DNA of 64,000 bases from Macrococcoides bohemicum (lineage in GTDB: Bacteria; Bacillota; Bacilli; Staphylococcales; Staphylococcaceae). How positions within the stretch are numbered: the first letter of the stretch is position 1; each line of letters starts with the position of its first letter. The stretch lies in assembly GCF_042658685.1 (NCBI RefSeq), contig NZ_JBHSQY010000001.1; one strand, given 5' to 3'. Below the pieces are notes generated by a model. That model searched no databases. It saw only the letters and a program-made list of their open reading frames with translations, and had not been told where the DNA came from. Below, one piece after another: positions 1 to 9,431 of the stretch. The position numbers were made by a program, and so were the translations under genes.

Positions 1-444
1 GAGTGTACCGCTCGGACCATCAACTTTTTTGTTATGATGGCGCTCAATCAGTTCGATATCATAATCTTTTAATAATGGTACTGCATATTGGATGAGTTCA
101 GTTAAGATATGCACACCATAACTCATATTTGCACTAAAGAAAGTAGGCGTATGTTGTGCTTTAATTTTCAATGCTTCAATTATTGCTTCTTTTTCTCCGG
201 TTGTGGCAATGACTAAAGGTATATTATGTTTGCTCTGAATCAGTGGGAGTGTAATTTCCGGATTGGAAAAATCAATGATCACATCCGCTTCAGGGAATTC
301 ATCGTCCACATAATAGATAGGGTAGGGAAGCTGTCGCTCTGTAGTTCGTGACAAAATGATTCCCGTAATTTCATGTCCTTTATCTAATGCTAATTTAGCA
401 ACACGTTCGTTCATTGCACCAAAACCTGCTAATAATATTTTCAA
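1..444 (-). CDS. dapB: 4-hydroxy-tetrahydrodipicolinate reductase (DapB), 3' end cut by window edge
   Basis: DapB reduces the dihydrodipicolinate precursor made after DapA, in the cytoplasmic diaminopimelate/lysine pathway. The visible N-terminal part begins KILLAGFGAMNERVA, a Rossmann nucleotide-binding start, and contains a VIDFSNPE stretch and an ERHHNKKVDGPSGT stretch, the substrate-site motif of the family. The start is a TTG at 442-444 with an AGGTG ribosome site a few bases upstream; no ATG start is better placed. It begins on the base directly after the dapA stop, so translation is probably coupled. The C-terminal part lies outside the window, so integrity cannot be judged. Confidence 0.93.
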   Translation of the reverse strand, partial: MKILLAGFGAMNERVAKLALDKGHEITGIILSRTTERQLPYPIYYVDDEFPEADVIIDFSNPEITLPLIQSKHNIPLVIATTGEKEAIIEALKIKAQHTPTFFSANMSYGVHILTELIQYAVPLLKDYDIELIERHHNKKVDGPSGTL

Positions 445-1332
445 TTAGATCACCTGACTTCTAAAGTTGTCATAAACGTTACTAATATGCTGCTGTTCTT
501 CGTCTAACAAAGGTACAAGCGGTAAACGTACTTCACCATTTGCGTAACCGATATGTGTAACAAGTGCTTTAATCGGCATTGGGTTGATATCAACTTCCAG
601 TGCATTAAGTAAAGGTGCAATTGCATTAAACTTTTCTATTGCCAGGGCAGGGTCATCATTATATGACGTATAAACTTCCTGAAATTCTTTTGGAATTGCA
701 TTTGCGATTACTGAAATAACGCCATCTCCACCGGCTTCATAGAAAGGTACGACAATATCGTCATTACCGCTATAAAGCATAAAATCATCAGGGATAATTG
801 ATTTAACTTTTGCAGTATAGTCAAGATCGTGTGTTGCATCTTTTAAAGCATAGATATATGAATTTTGTGCTAATACTTCAACCGTTTCAGGTTCGATTGT
901 CATATTCGTTCTTGCTGGTACATTATATAATACAACCGGTAATTCGACAGCGTTAGCAATAGCAGTAAAATGTTCAATTAAGCCTCTTTGGTTTGTTTTG
1001 TTATAATATGGTGTAATGAGCATAATACCATCTGCTCCAAGTGATTTTACTTTTAATGAATGATCAATGCTTGCCTGCGTGTTATTTGTTCCTGTACCTA
1101 CGATAATCGGAACACGTTGATTTGAAACACGTACAGCAATTTCTACCAGTTTTAATTTTTCTTCTTCTGTTAAAGTCGAACCTTCTCCTGTCGTACCATT
1201 AACAAATATCGCCTGAATATCATTATCTATAAGAAAATTAACATGACGTTCGAACGACTCGTAATCTACTTGTGAATTGATAAAAGGGGTCGTAATTGCT
1301 ACTGCAGTACCTTTAAATTGTACTTGTGTCAT
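445..1332 (-). CDS. dapA: 4-hydroxy-tetrahydrodipicolinate synthase (DapA)
   Basis: This aldolase condenses pyruvate with aspartate semialdehyde, the first step committed to lysine and diaminopimelate. The protein has 295 residues, the usual size. The GTTGE pyruvate-site motif is at about 46-50, Tyr136 lies in VVLYNVPAR, and the Schiff-base lysine is Lys164 in YALKDATHD. The ATG used here (MTQVQFKG) has AAGGAG at good spacing; a longer reading frame upstream lacks a site and runs into the tandem repeat. It is the third gene of the operon, after asd and directly before dapB. Confidence 0.97.
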   Translation of the reverse strand: MTQVQFKGTAVAITTPFINSQVDYESFERHVNFLIDNDIQAIFVNGTTGEGSTLTEEEKLKLVEIAVRVSNQRVPIIVGTGTNNTQASIDHSLKVKSLGADGIMLITPYYNKTNQRGLIEHFTAIANAVELPVVLYNVPARTNMTIEPETVEVLAQNSYIYALKDATHDLDYTAKVKSIIPDDFMLYSGNDDIVVPFYEAGGDGVISVIANAIPKEFQEVYTSYNDDPALAIEKFNAIAPLLNALEVDINPMPIKALVTHIGYANGEVRLPLVPLLDEEQQHISNVYDNFRSQVI

Positions 1333-1367
1333 ATGAACACTCCTTGTTAATTTATGATTATTGTACA

Positions 1368-1405
1368 TTTTTTTGATAGTTATTTATTTTTTTGATAGTT
1401 ATTTA
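1368..1405. repeat. Perfect 19-bp tandem duplication
   Basis: Two abutting copies of a unit of seven T followed by GATAGTTATTTA lie between asd and dapA. It looks like a recent slippage duplication. It lengthens the untranslated gap within the operon; no function is evident. Confidence 0.85.
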
Positions 1406-1412
1406 TTATTTA

Positions 1413-2399
1413 CTATTTGTGATTGTTCAAATGAATCTGTTCTAAAATTTGAACAGCATTTAGTGCTGCACCTTTTAGTAAATTATCTGCTGTACACCAA
1501 ATATGGAATGAATTATCTAGCGTGTCATCTTCTCTAATTCTTCCTACAAATACTTCATCTTTACCCGTTGTATTGATGGCTAGAGGGTATTCATTATTCG
1601 CAACATCATCGATAAGGACAACACCTTCTGTTTGTTCAAATAGATGACGTAAATCCTTTACTGTTGCTGGTTGCTCTAAAGTTACATTGATAGCAACAGA
1701 ATGTGAATCCTGCACAGGAACACGTACACATGTTGCAGTAACTTTTAGATCCGGTAAATTTAATATTTTCTTTGTTTCATCAATCATCTTCTGTTCTTCT
1801 TTTGTATAGCCATTTTCTAAAAATACATCGATATGCGGTAATACATTATTGTAAATAGGGTGAGGGTAGTTTTTTGGTGCTTCACCTTTAGCGCCATTAA
1901 TTAAATCGTTTCTACCGGCAACACCGCTACCAGACACCGCCTGATAAGTTGTATATGCCACACGCTTTAAACCATATTTGTCCTGAAGCGGTTTTAAAGG
2001 TACGACTGATTGAATTGTTGAACAGTTTGGATTTGCAATAATTTTTCTGTTTAATTGCGGGCTATTTACTTCCGGTACGATTAAATCAATATCTTCTTCC
2101 ATTCTATATGCACTTGAATTATCTATAACAATGCTACCAGCTTGTTCAAACAGAGGAGAGAACTTTAAGCTCGTGCTACCTCCTGCACTCATTAATACAA
2201 AATCATACTTTTCATTCGCTTTTTCTTCTGTTAATTCTTCTGTATTATACGTTTTACCTTGATAAACAACTTCTTTATTTGCAGATCTTGCTGAAGTGAA
2301 CAATGTCAGTTCATTGAACGGTATTGCTTTTCTTTCGAGTACTTCTAACATTTTTTGACCAACTAAACCAGTTGCACCTACGACTGCGATTTTATACAT
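1413..2399 (-). CDS. asd: Aspartate-semialdehyde dehydrogenase
   Basis: Asd reduces aspartyl phosphate, made by LysC, to aspartate semialdehyde with NADPH in the cytoplasm. The 328-residue protein starts MYKIAVVGATGLVGQ, the NADP-binding loop, and carries the catalytic cysteine (Cys126) in IANPNCSTIQ. The chosen ATG is the second Met of the open frame because AAGGAG lies 8 bases before it. It sits between lysC and dapA, so pathway enzymes one to four are encoded in order. Confidence 0.97.
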   Translation of the reverse strand: MYKIAVVGATGLVGQKMLEVLERKAIPFNELTLFTSARSANKEVVYQGKTYNTEELTEEKANEKYDFVLMSAGGSTSLKFSPLFEQAGSIVIDNSSAYRMEEDIDLIVPEVNSPQLNRKIIANPNCSTIQSVVPLKPLQDKYGLKRVAYTTYQAVSGSGVAGRNDLINGAKGEAPKNYPHPIYNNVLPHIDVFLENGYTKEEQKMIDETKKILNLPDLKVTATCVRVPVQDSHSVAINVTLEQPATVKDLRHLFEQTEGVVLIDDVANNEYPLAINTTGKDEVFVGRIREDDTLDNSFHIWCTADNLLKGAALNAVQILEQIHLNNHK

Positions 2400-2510
2400 T
2401 TCATACACTCCTTATAATTAATCAATTATTTACTTCTATGTTACGCATTTTCTTTAATGAGTTAAAGTTTTTTAATAAAAATTAAATAAATAAAAATAAT
2501 AATTAAAAAA

Positions 2511-3752
2511 TTAAACATTAAATTTTTTACATAATATTTGTACTGCTTGCTTTGCATTCCCGGCATCTACTACTAATGAGATACTGATTTCACTTGTCGA
2601 TACCTGATAGTAAGCAATCTGCTCCTCGATTAAAGACATAAATACTTTTGACGCGACACCAGACATATCACGCATACCTGAACCGATGATCGATACTTTC
2701 GCATAGTTGTCTTTAATTTCATGGAGTAGGGCAGGGTATGAAGCAGTTAACTGATCAATAATTGCTTTAATCTGATATTGTTCTGTATTTTTCATCGTAA
2801 ACGATAGCTGCATACCATCGATATTTACTGTCTGAGAAATCATATCGATATTGATCTGATTTTGTTCTAATAATTCGTAAAGGGAGGTTAATACTTTTGT
2901 GTCGTGCATTGGATAAGATAAAGTTACGTAATTCATATCTTCATCTAATGCAATTCCAGTCACTGCTTTTCTTTCTATGATTTGTTCATTTGGCACAATC
3001 CATGTTCCTTTCTCCTCGGATAAAGTTTTTCCGGTATATATTTTAGTATTATTATTATATGCGATTTCAATACATCGTGTTTCAAGTACGCCAGCTCCGA
3101 GAGATGACAGTTCCATCATTTCTTCAAAACTTACATAGTCCATCTTCTTCGTTTCTGGATATACTCTCGGATCGGTACCAAATATTCCTGTAACGTCAGA
3201 ATATATTTCACATGATGCTTGAAGTGATGCTGCAAGTGCTACTGCTGTTGTATCACTTCCACCACGACCAAGTGTCGTTAACTCATCTTCATGATTGATT
3301 CCTTGAAAGCCAGCTACGATAATAATATCTTTTGTCTTAAATAGTGCCTGTAATTTAGTCGTATTAATTGTCTGAATCTTACTTTTTAGATGATGACCTT
3401 CTGTGCGTATTCCAGCCTGGGCTCCGGTTAAAGCAACGGATTCTACTGATAGATCATTTAATATGATTGAAAGATAAGCGATGGTTTGCTGCTCACCTGT
3501 GGTTAATAACATAGCCAGTGCACTTTCTTTTGGACGTTCTGAAAGCGTTGCTACATTTTTGAGTAGTGCATCGGTTGTCTTTCCCATCGCTGAAACAACG
3601 ACGACGAGTTTTTCCTTTTGTTCCACGCGCTTTTTAAGATAATCAGCAATGTGCCTAATCTTATTAAAATCAGCAACAGAACTTCCGCCAAATTTTAATA
3701 CTTTGATATTGTTCACTTTTTCTTCTGTCTGAATACTGTTTTCTGTTATCAA
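2511..3752 (-). CDS. lysC: Aspartate kinase (LysC)
   Basis: LysC phosphorylates aspartate, the entry to the lysine, threonine and methionine branches. The kinase core starts with KFGGSSV at about residues 20-26 and includes the GRGGSDTTAVALA motif; two ACT-type regulatory repeats fill the last 110 or so residues, as in lysine-sensitive enzymes. The open frame reaches back to 3899, but that part is the riboswitch and its terminator, so it cannot be coding. A TTG at 3750-3752, seven bases after a perfect AGGAGG, gives 413 residues and is the chosen start. Expression is expected to be shut off by lysine through the upstream riboswitch. Confidence 0.95.
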   Translation of the reverse strand: MITENSIQTEEKVNNIKVLKFGGSSVADFNKIRHIADYLKKRVEQKEKLVVVVSAMGKTTDALLKNVATLSERPKESALAMLLTTGEQQTIAYLSIILNDLSVESVALTGAQAGIRTEGHHLKSKIQTINTTKLQALFKTKDIIIVAGFQGINHEDELTTLGRGGSDTTAVALAASLQASCEIYSDVTGIFGTDPRVYPETKKMDYVSFEEMMELSSLGAGVLETRCIEIAYNNNTKIYTGKTLSEEKGTWIVPNEQIIERKAVTGIALDEDMNYVTLSYPMHDTKVLTSLYELLEQNQINIDMISQTVNIDGMQLSFTMKNTEQYQIKAIIDQLTASYPALLHEIKDNYAKVSIIGSGMRDMSGVASKVFMSLIEEQIAYYQVSTSEISISLVVDAGNAKQAVQILCKKFNV

Positions 3753-3780
3753 TTTATTTCCTCCTGCAAGGGTCATCACC

Positions 3781-3816
3781 AACAAAAAAACAAGCCCAGA
3801 GACATCTGGACTTGTT
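3781..3816 (-). terminator. Riboswitch-controlled terminator of the lysC operon
   Basis: On the minus strand a stem with arms AACAAGTCCAGA and TCTGGGCTTGTT closes on TGTC and is followed by a T-run. It lies between the aptamer and the lysC ribosome site, which is where the expression platform of a lysine riboswitch belongs. Confidence 0.9.
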
Positions 3817-3821
3817 GAATT

Positions 3822-3996
3822 TATATACAAGCGATGCACTCCATTATTTTTCAATAATGACAAATCCATAGCTCTTAACCTGTGGATCCAACATAGCATT
3901 CACTGCAATAAATACTATATTTCGGCATCTCACCCTTTCAGTAATTCATTTGCAGAATTACCATTACTTACTCATGATCGATGCGCCTCATCTGTT
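3822..3996 (-). promoter_or_regulatory. Lysine riboswitch (L box) aptamer
   Basis: The minus strand carries conserved L-box pieces in order: GATGAGGCGC near the 5' end, GAGTAAGTAATGG, CTGAAAGGGTGAGATGCCGAA, and a closing GCATCGC region. They match my memory of the Bacillus lysC leader. It precedes a terminator and lysC, so lysine binding should end transcription early. The exact aptamer ends are estimates. Confidence 0.93.
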
Positions 3997-4020
3997 ACAT
4001 TTATTTAATTGATGTTTAAT

Positions 4021-4049
4021 ATACTACAGAAAGATTTTAAGATTGTAAA
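4021..4049 (-). promoter_or_regulatory. Probable promoter of the lysC operon
   Basis: On the minus strand TTTACA and TAGTAT are separated by 17 bases and lie about 25 bases before the aptamer. The -10 box is imperfect, so this is a likely but not certain assignment. Confidence 0.6.
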
Positions 4050-4108
4050 GTGTTTTGAGAAAATTTAAAAATAATAGTTTATTAAACAATACTTAAAACA
4101 CTAAAAAA

Positions 4109-4132
4109 CGTGTATTCATAAATGAATACACG
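4109..4132 (-). terminator. Terminator after the ABC-F gene
   Basis: A perfect stem (CGTGTATTCAT/ATGAATACACG) is followed on the minus strand by TTTTTT, directly after the ABC-F stop codon. Confidence 0.88.
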
Positions 4133-4143
4133 CAAGAAAAAAT

Positions 4144-5739
4144 TTATTTAAGTACACCTTGTTCCTTTAAGTATTCTTCATAAGTAATTTCTTTAGAAAG
4201 GTTAGCATTTAAGTCGATAACACGATTGGCAATTGTGTTAATGAACTCAAAGTCATGAGAAGTAAAAATCAGTGAACCTTTAAATGCTTTTAAACCATCA
4301 TTGACAGAAGTGATACTTTCTAAGTCTAAATGGTTTGTAGGCTCATCAAGTAATAGTACGTTCGCTGATGATAACATCATCTTACTTAACATACATCTTA
4401 CTTTTTCTCCCCCTGATAATACAGTTGCTTTTTTACGTACTTCTTCACCAGAGAATAACATACGACCTAAAAATCCGCGTAAGAAAGTTTCCGTTTGTTC
4501 TTCAGGTGGTGCATACTGACGTAACCATTCTACTAGGTCGATATTTTTACCTTCAAAGAATTCTGAGTTATCTTTCGGTAAATAACTTTGAGATGTCGTT
4601 ACACCCCATTTGTAAGACCCTTCGTCCGGTTCCATTTCTCCAGCTAAAATACGAAGTAGGGTAGTCTTAGCAATTTCAGAATCACCGACTAGTACTGCTT
4701 TATCGTTTGGATTCATCGTAAATGATAAGTTATCAATAACTTTTACGCCATCGATAGTTTTAGTTAAACCTTGAACTTGTAGTAACTCATTACCAATTTC
4801 ACGTTCTGGTTTAAAATTAACGAAAGGATATTTACGGCTAGAAGGCTGGATATCATCTAATTCAATCTTTTCTAACATTTTCTTACGGCTTGTTGCTTGT
4901 TTAGATTTAGAAGCATTTGCTGAGAATCGTGCAACGAAGTCCTGTAATTCTTTAATCTTTTCTTCTTTTTTCTTATTAGAGTCTTGTAACATTTGCTGTG
5001 CTAACTGACTTGATTGATACCAGAAGTCATAGTTCCCAACATAAATTTTAATTTTACCGTAGTCTAAATCAGCAATATGCGTACATACGTTATTTAAGAA
5101 ATGACGGTCATGTGATACAACGATTACTGTGTTTTCAAAGTTAATCAAGAATTCCTCTAACCAGCTGATTGCAGGAATATCTAGACCGTTGGTAGGCTCA
5201 TCGAGTAATAATACATCTGGCTCACCAAATAATGCTTGTGCTAAAAGAATCTTAACTTTCTGGTTATTTTCAAGTTCAGACATTTTCTTTTCGTGTAGAT
5301 CATCTTTGATGCCAAGACCAGACAATAATACTTGTGCATCACTTTCAGCAGTCCAGCCGCCCATTTCACCAAACTCACCTTCAAGTTCAGCTGCACGCAT
5401 ACCATCTTCATCACTGAAGTCTGGTTTCATATAGATTTCATTCTTTTCTTTCATTACATTCCAAAGCTTTTCATTACCACGAAGTACAACATCAAGTACA
5501 CGTTCATCTTCATAAGCGAAGTGGTCCTGTTTTAATATTGATAATCGTTCATCTTTTCCTAATGAAACATGACCTGATTGAGAGTCAAGCTCACCTGAAA
5601 GAATTTTTAGGAAAGTAGATTTTCCTGCACCGTTTGCTCCGATTAAACCGTAGCAGTTTCCGGGTGTGAATTTTATGTTTACATCTTCAAATAATTTTCT
5701 ATCACCGAATCGTAAACTAACATTAGATACTTGTAACAT
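4144..5739 (-). CDS. ABC-F family ATPase, YbiT/YkpA-like
   Basis: This cytoplasmic protein has two ABC ATPase domains and no membrane part; the family acts on the ribosome. The first domain has Walker A GANGAGKST at 34-42 and Walker B LLLDEPTNGLD. Its signature segment is degenerate: MSELENNQK stands where LSGGQ is expected. The second domain has an atypical Walker A (GDSEIAKTT) but a standard LSGGE and LLLDEPTNHLD. These deviations are, as I recall, shared by YkpA/YbiT relatives rather than a sign of decay. The gene is transcribed alone, divergent from cvfB. A drug-resistance role is not indicated. Confidence 0.9.
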   Translation of the reverse strand: MLQVSNVSLRFGDRKLFEDVNIKFTPGNCYGLIGANGAGKSTFLKILSGELDSQSGHVSLGKDERLSILKQDHFAYEDERVLDVVLRGNEKLWNVMKEKNEIYMKPDFSDEDGMRAAELEGEFGEMGGWTAESDAQVLLSGLGIKDDLHEKKMSELENNQKVKILLAQALFGEPDVLLLDEPTNGLDIPAISWLEEFLINFENTVIVVSHDRHFLNNVCTHIADLDYGKIKIYVGNYDFWYQSSQLAQQMLQDSNKKKEEKIKELQDFVARFSANASKSKQATSRKKMLEKIELDDIQPSSRKYPFVNFKPEREIGNELLQVQGLTKTIDGVKVIDNLSFTMNPNDKAVLVGDSEIAKTTLLRILAGEMEPDEGSYKWGVTTSQSYLPKDNSEFFEGKNIDLVEWLRQYAPPEEQTETFLRGFLGRMLFSGEEVRKKATVLSGGEKVRCMLSKMMLSSANVLLLDEPTNHLDLESITSVNDGLKAFKGSLIFTSHDFEFINTIANRVIDLNANLSKEITYEEYLKEQGVLK

Positions 5740-5867
5740 TGAGTGGTCTCCTTTAATTTATAATCAGTATGATTATATCATAGTTTGATAAGAAATAGAT
5801 ATCACTGATTTCTCACTTACACAGATAGCGCTATTATACTGTTATTTCGTACGAATAGGTGAAAATG

Positions 5868-5876
5868 TGCTATAAT
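5868..5876 (+). promoter_or_regulatory. Extended -10 promoter of cvfB
   Basis: TGCTATAAT is a full extended -10 element about 40 bases before the cvfB start. No good -35 box is seen, which fits an extended -10 promoter. Confidence 0.6.
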
Positions 5877-5915
5877 GATTTATTGAAATAGGTATTTAAC
5901 CTAAAGGAGAGACAT

Positions 5916-6782
5916 ATGGAGAACAAACAATTATCAGGAAGTATCGACTTTTTACGCGTCGATCGATTAGAAGGGTCTACGTATTACTTACTTGGACCGA
6001 ATAGTGAAGTCGTAAAGTTAAATCAATCAGAAGTGTTAGAAGATGATGAATTAGAAATTGGCGAGGATTATTCTTTCTTCGTATATCCGGGGCGTACTGG
6101 AGATTTATTTGCAACTCAAAATATCCCCGACATTTCAACTGACCGTTATGACTGGGTGAAAGTGATTAAGAAAGATAGAGACGGGGTTACGGTAGATATC
6201 GGTATCCCACGTGAAATCGTTATTCCGTGGGAAGATCTACCGAAAGTAAAAGAAGTTTGGCCAGAAGCGGGAGATGAAGTATTTGCTTGTCTTCGCGTAG
6301 ATAGAAACGATCAGTTATATGGACGTTTAGCAAGTGAAACGATGGTCGATGCAATGTTTACACCAGCACCAGAAGAGCTGTTACACAAGACGATCACAGC
6401 ACACCCATACCGTTTATTACGTATCGGAACGTTTCTTTTATCTAAAGAGGGTTACAAGATATTCGTTCACGAATCAGAACGTAGAAGTGAACCCAGACTT
6501 GGTGAAGCAGTAGAGGTACGAATTATCGGACATAAAGAAGATGGAACTTTAAACGGTTCATTTTTACCACTTGCACATGAGCGCTTAGACGATGATTCAG
6601 AACAAATTCTAAAGTTATTAGAAGAATATGGTGGTGAACTGCCATTCTCTGATAAGTCAGATCCTGAAGCGATAAAAGAAGTCTTTAACATGAGTAAAGG
6701 TAGTTTTAAACGTGCGATTGGCCGCTTATATAAAAACAAACGCATCGTGATAGAAGCGGATAAAATTAAAGCAGTTGAATAA
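5916..6782 (+). CDS. cvfB: S1-domain RNA-binding protein CvfB
   Basis: CvfB (YitL in Bacillus) is an RNA-binding protein; in S. aureus it affects virulence-factor expression. The 288-residue sequence has the family layout: N-terminal S1-like barrels (for example VKVIKKDRDGVTVDIGIPREIVIP), a further S1-type segment (KIFVHESERR), and a C-terminal winged helix (GGELPFSDKSDPEAIKEVFNMSKGSFKRAIGRLYK). AAAGGAGA precedes the ATG. It stands alone, divergent from the ABC-F gene and followed by a strong terminator. Confidence 0.93.
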   Translation: MENKQLSGSIDFLRVDRLEGSTYYLLGPNSEVVKLNQSEVLEDDELEIGEDYSFFVYPGRTGDLFATQNIPDISTDRYDWVKVIKKDRDGVTVDIGIPREIVIPWEDLPKVKEVWPEAGDEVFACLRVDRNDQLYGRLASETMVDAMFTPAPEELLHKTITAHPYRLLRIGTFLLSKEGYKIFVHESERRSEPRLGEAVEVRIIGHKEDGTLNGSFLPLAHERLDDDSEQILKLLEEYGGELPFSDKSDPEAIKEVFNMSKGSFKRAIGRLYKNKRIVIEADKIKAVE

Positions 6783-6801
6783 TAAGTTTATATAATCATT
6801 A

Positions 6802-6840
6802 CCAACATTGCCGGATACTTTAAGTATCCGGCAATGTTGG
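6802..6840. terminator. Bidirectional terminator between cvfB and the SDR gene
   Basis: Two perfect 19-bp arms starting CCAACATTGCCGG meet around a single base. A T-rich run follows on the plus strand, and the convergent SDR gene ends three bases away, so it probably serves both. Confidence 0.88.
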
Positions 6841-6842
6841 TT

Positions 6843-7550
6843 TTATTTATCATAATACCATCCTTGATCATTATGATAAATCATTTGTTTAGTCATACCA
6901 CCATCAATGACAAATTCCTGTCCTGTAATAAATGTTGCGTTATCACTACATAAATAAAGTACCATTTGTGTAATATCATTCGGTACTCCGACGCGACCGG
7001 CAGGATGTTGTAAGTTATTGCTACCAGTAAATTCACTGTTTGTCGTATCGATCCATCCAGGTAATATCGCATTGACACGTGCTTTTTCTCTTAAACTTAC
7101 AGCTAAGGCATGTGTTAACGCACTGATGCCACCTTTGGCAGCGGAATAGCTTTCTGTCTGTGGTTGGCTCATCAGTGATCTTGATGATGAGATATTTATA
7201 ATAGAAGCATTATCATTTAAATAGGGCAGGGATTGCTGCACGATATAGAATGGTGCAGAGATGCCAACTTGCAATGCATAGTTAAATTCCTCTATCGTAC
7301 AATCATTGATGCCTTTCATAATAGGAAGTGCATTATTGATAATATAGTCGATTTTCTTATGCTCACTGATAACCTGCCGAATGAATGCATCAATTACATT
7401 TGTATCTGATATATCACCCTGAAAGTAACAGCCTGGCTGGATGTCAATATCACAGACGATGGCCTTGTTATTTCTAAACGTATCAGCAATGTGATTACCG
7501 ATACCATGTGCTGCACCAGTTATAATGACAACTTTACCATTCATATTCAT
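6843..7550 (-). CDS. SDR family oxidoreductase
   Basis: A classical short-chain dehydrogenase of 235 residues with an unknown substrate. It has the NAD(P)-binding TGAAHGIG motif at 12-19, NNA (in IINNALPIM), the catalytic Ser in IINISSSRS, and YSAAK with the catalytic Tyr and Lys. The end FVIDGGMTKQMIY is typical of the family. GAGGTG lies five bases before the ATG. It is a single gene between two terminators. Confidence 0.88.
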   Translation of the reverse strand: MNMNGKVVIITGAAHGIGNHIADTFRNNKAIVCDIDIQPGCYFQGDISDTNVIDAFIRQVISEHKKIDYIINNALPIMKGINDCTIEEFNYALQVGISAPFYIVQQSLPYLNDNASIINISSSRSLMSQPQTESYSAAKGGISALTHALAVSLREKARVNAILPGWIDTTNSEFTGSNNLQHPAGRVGVPNDITQMVLYLCSDNATFITGQEFVIDGGMTKQMIYHNDQGWYYDK

Positions 7551-7583
7551 ATAAACACCTCATTATTAAATATTTAAACAATT

Positions 7584-7616
7584 AACCGCATAATACAATG
7601 ACTGTATTATGCGGTT
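7584..7616 (-). terminator. Terminator after pepF
   Basis: Perfect arms AACCGCATAATACA/TGTATTATGCGGTT lie just past the pepF stop. The T-run on the minus strand is weak, while the plus strand shows TTGTTGTTTTATTTTT. Confidence 0.75.
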
Positions 7617-7622
7617 GTTGTT

Positions 7623-9431
7623 TTATTTTTGCTGTTCAATTTCTTCAGTTAACTTTTCCAGTTCATCAATTAATGAACCAATGTAAGCTATCGTTTCTTT
7701 AAGCGGAGCATCAGTAGTAAGGTCGATACCAGCCATATTTGCAAGTTCAACCGGTGGTAATGAACCACCTTTCTTAAGTACTTCTGTCCATTCCTGTACA
7801 GCTGGTTCACCTTCATTAAGAATACGTTGAGACATAATCGTAGAGACAGTCAGTCCAGCTGAATACGTATAAGGATATAAGCCCATATAATAATGGGGTT
7901 GTCTCATCCAAGTCAGTTCAGCACCTTCAGTGATTTCTACTGCATCCCCCCAGAAATCTTCGATCACTTTATGTTTAATACCATTTAATATATCAGCAGT
8001 CATGGATTCACCTTTATCTACTAATAGATAAACTTCACGCTGATAAGCTGCTTCTAATAAATGCGTTACAAAATTGTGATAATAAGTACGAGATATAATC
8101 GAAGCGATTACCCAACGTTTAAATTTCGGATCATCTGATTCAGCCAATAAATAATTTGCCATCAGCATTTCATTCATCGTGCTAGGTGCTTCAACAAAGT
8201 ATAATGAGCAGCTTTCATCAAATATATTTGTATTTTGGTGAGCAAGATGGAAGTGACCGGCATGACCTAATTCATGTGCCAGCACAAATACTTCTGTCAT
8301 CTTTGAAGTCCATGAAATTAAGATAAATGGATTCACCTGATACGGGCTTGCACAGAATGCACCAGTTGACTTACCTTTATTCTGTACGAAGTCAATCTGG
8401 CGTTTGTCATATGCATCATTTACCATCTGCATATAATCTTCACCCATAATCGAAAGAGCTTTTTTAATATAATCACGAGATTCTTCTACAGTAATTTCTG
8501 GTTCAAAGGCATCATCTAAAGAAACCTTTAAATCTTCAAATTTCATTTGTTCTAAACCATTAACTTTTTGCAGTAACTTTGCATATCGGCGCATATGTGG
8601 TGCTAGTTCAGTCGTGATTAAATCGATTTGACGATTATATAATTCACGAGAAACCTCTTGTGGATGTAATAAATAATCAATCACTGAATCATATCCACGT
8701 AGTTCAGATTCGATTTTTTCCTGTTGAACGACCATATCGTATGTTTTTGCTGTTGTATTTTCATATTTTTTTAACGTATCAGAAAATTTTCTAAATGCAT
8801 TTCTGCGAATTTCTGTATCTGCATCAACTTCAAGTTCTCCCTCAAATGAAACGTAGCTCATCGGAATCTCTTTACCATGCGCAGAAAACGTTCCGAAATC
8901 AATATCCAGCATCTTAGTCGTATCATAAAGGTTATAAGGGGCGCTAAATACTGGTGAGAAAGATGCAAGTGTCTTTTCAACTTCTGGATGTAACTGATGC
9001 GGTTTACGCTCGATTAGTTTTTCCAGATAACGTTGATAAACCGGAGTCTCATCTTTTAACTTGTCTAATATCTCAGTATCTAGAGCAAGAATCTCTGACT
9101 CCACGAAAGTCAGTAAGCTTGCAATCGTACCATAACTATTAACATATTTACTGTATAATTTGCCTGAAGTATCATCTGTCTGGTCAACACTAAACAATAA
9201 GGAAGCATAGCTACCTAAGTGATCCAGTTCTTTTTTAATTGCAGCATATTCATCTAAAGCTGATTCAATCTTACTAGTATCAGAAAACGTCCCAGCGTAT
9301 TCTTGATTGAATTTCTTCGTTCTTGCGATTGTTTTCTCAAGTTGAGCATAAAATGCATCATTTGAATCAAATAATGTAGATAAATCCCAAGTTTGTTCTA
9401 CTGGAACTTCATTTCTTTTCGGTAAACTCAT
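7623..9431 (-). CDS. pepF: Oligoendopeptidase F (M3B)
   Basis: PepF is a cytoplasmic zinc peptidase that cleaves oligopeptides of roughly 7 to 17 residues. The 602-residue length matches the family. The zinc site HELGHAGHF starts at residue 386, and the downstream E of EAPSTMNE is the third ligand. The second Met (MSLPKRNE) is taken as the start because AAGGAG lies eight bases before it. It is a single-gene unit. Confidence 0.96.
   Translation of the reverse strand: MSLPKRNEVPVEQTWDLSTLFDSNDAFYAQLEKTIARTKKFNQEYAGTFSDTSKIESALDEYAAIKKELDHLGSYASLLFSVDQTDDTSGKLYSKYVNSYGTIASLLTFVESEILALDTEILDKLKDETPVYQRYLEKLIERKPHQLHPEVEKTLASFSPVFSAPYNLYDTTKMLDIDFGTFSAHGKEIPMSYVSFEGELEVDADTEIRRNAFRKFSDTLKKYENTTAKTYDMVVQQEKIESELRGYDSVIDYLLHPQEVSRELYNRQIDLITTELAPHMRRYAKLLQKVNGLEQMKFEDLKVSLDDAFEPEITVEESRDYIKKALSIMGEDYMQMVNDAYDKRQIDFVQNKGKSTGAFCASPYQVNPFILISWTSKMTEVFVLAHELGHAGHFHLAHQNTNIFDESCSLYFVEAPSTMNEMLMANYLLAESDDPKFKRWVIASIISRTYYHNFVTHLLEAAYQREVYLLVDKGESMTADILNGIKHKVIEDFWGDAVEITEGAELTWMRQPHYYMGLYPYTYSAGLTVSTIMSQRILNEGEPAVQEWTEVLKKGGSLPPVELANMAGIDLTTDAPLKETIAYIGSLIDELEKLTEEIEQQK

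Noticed and set aside
3753..3899. Open frame extending lysC upstream by 49 codons
   Set aside because: This stretch is the lysine riboswitch end and its terminator; the TTG at 3750-3752 has a perfect ribosome site.
4301..5535. Plus-strand frames opposite the first ABC-F gene
   Set aside because: They mirror the real coding frame, lack ribosome sites and resemble no protein family.
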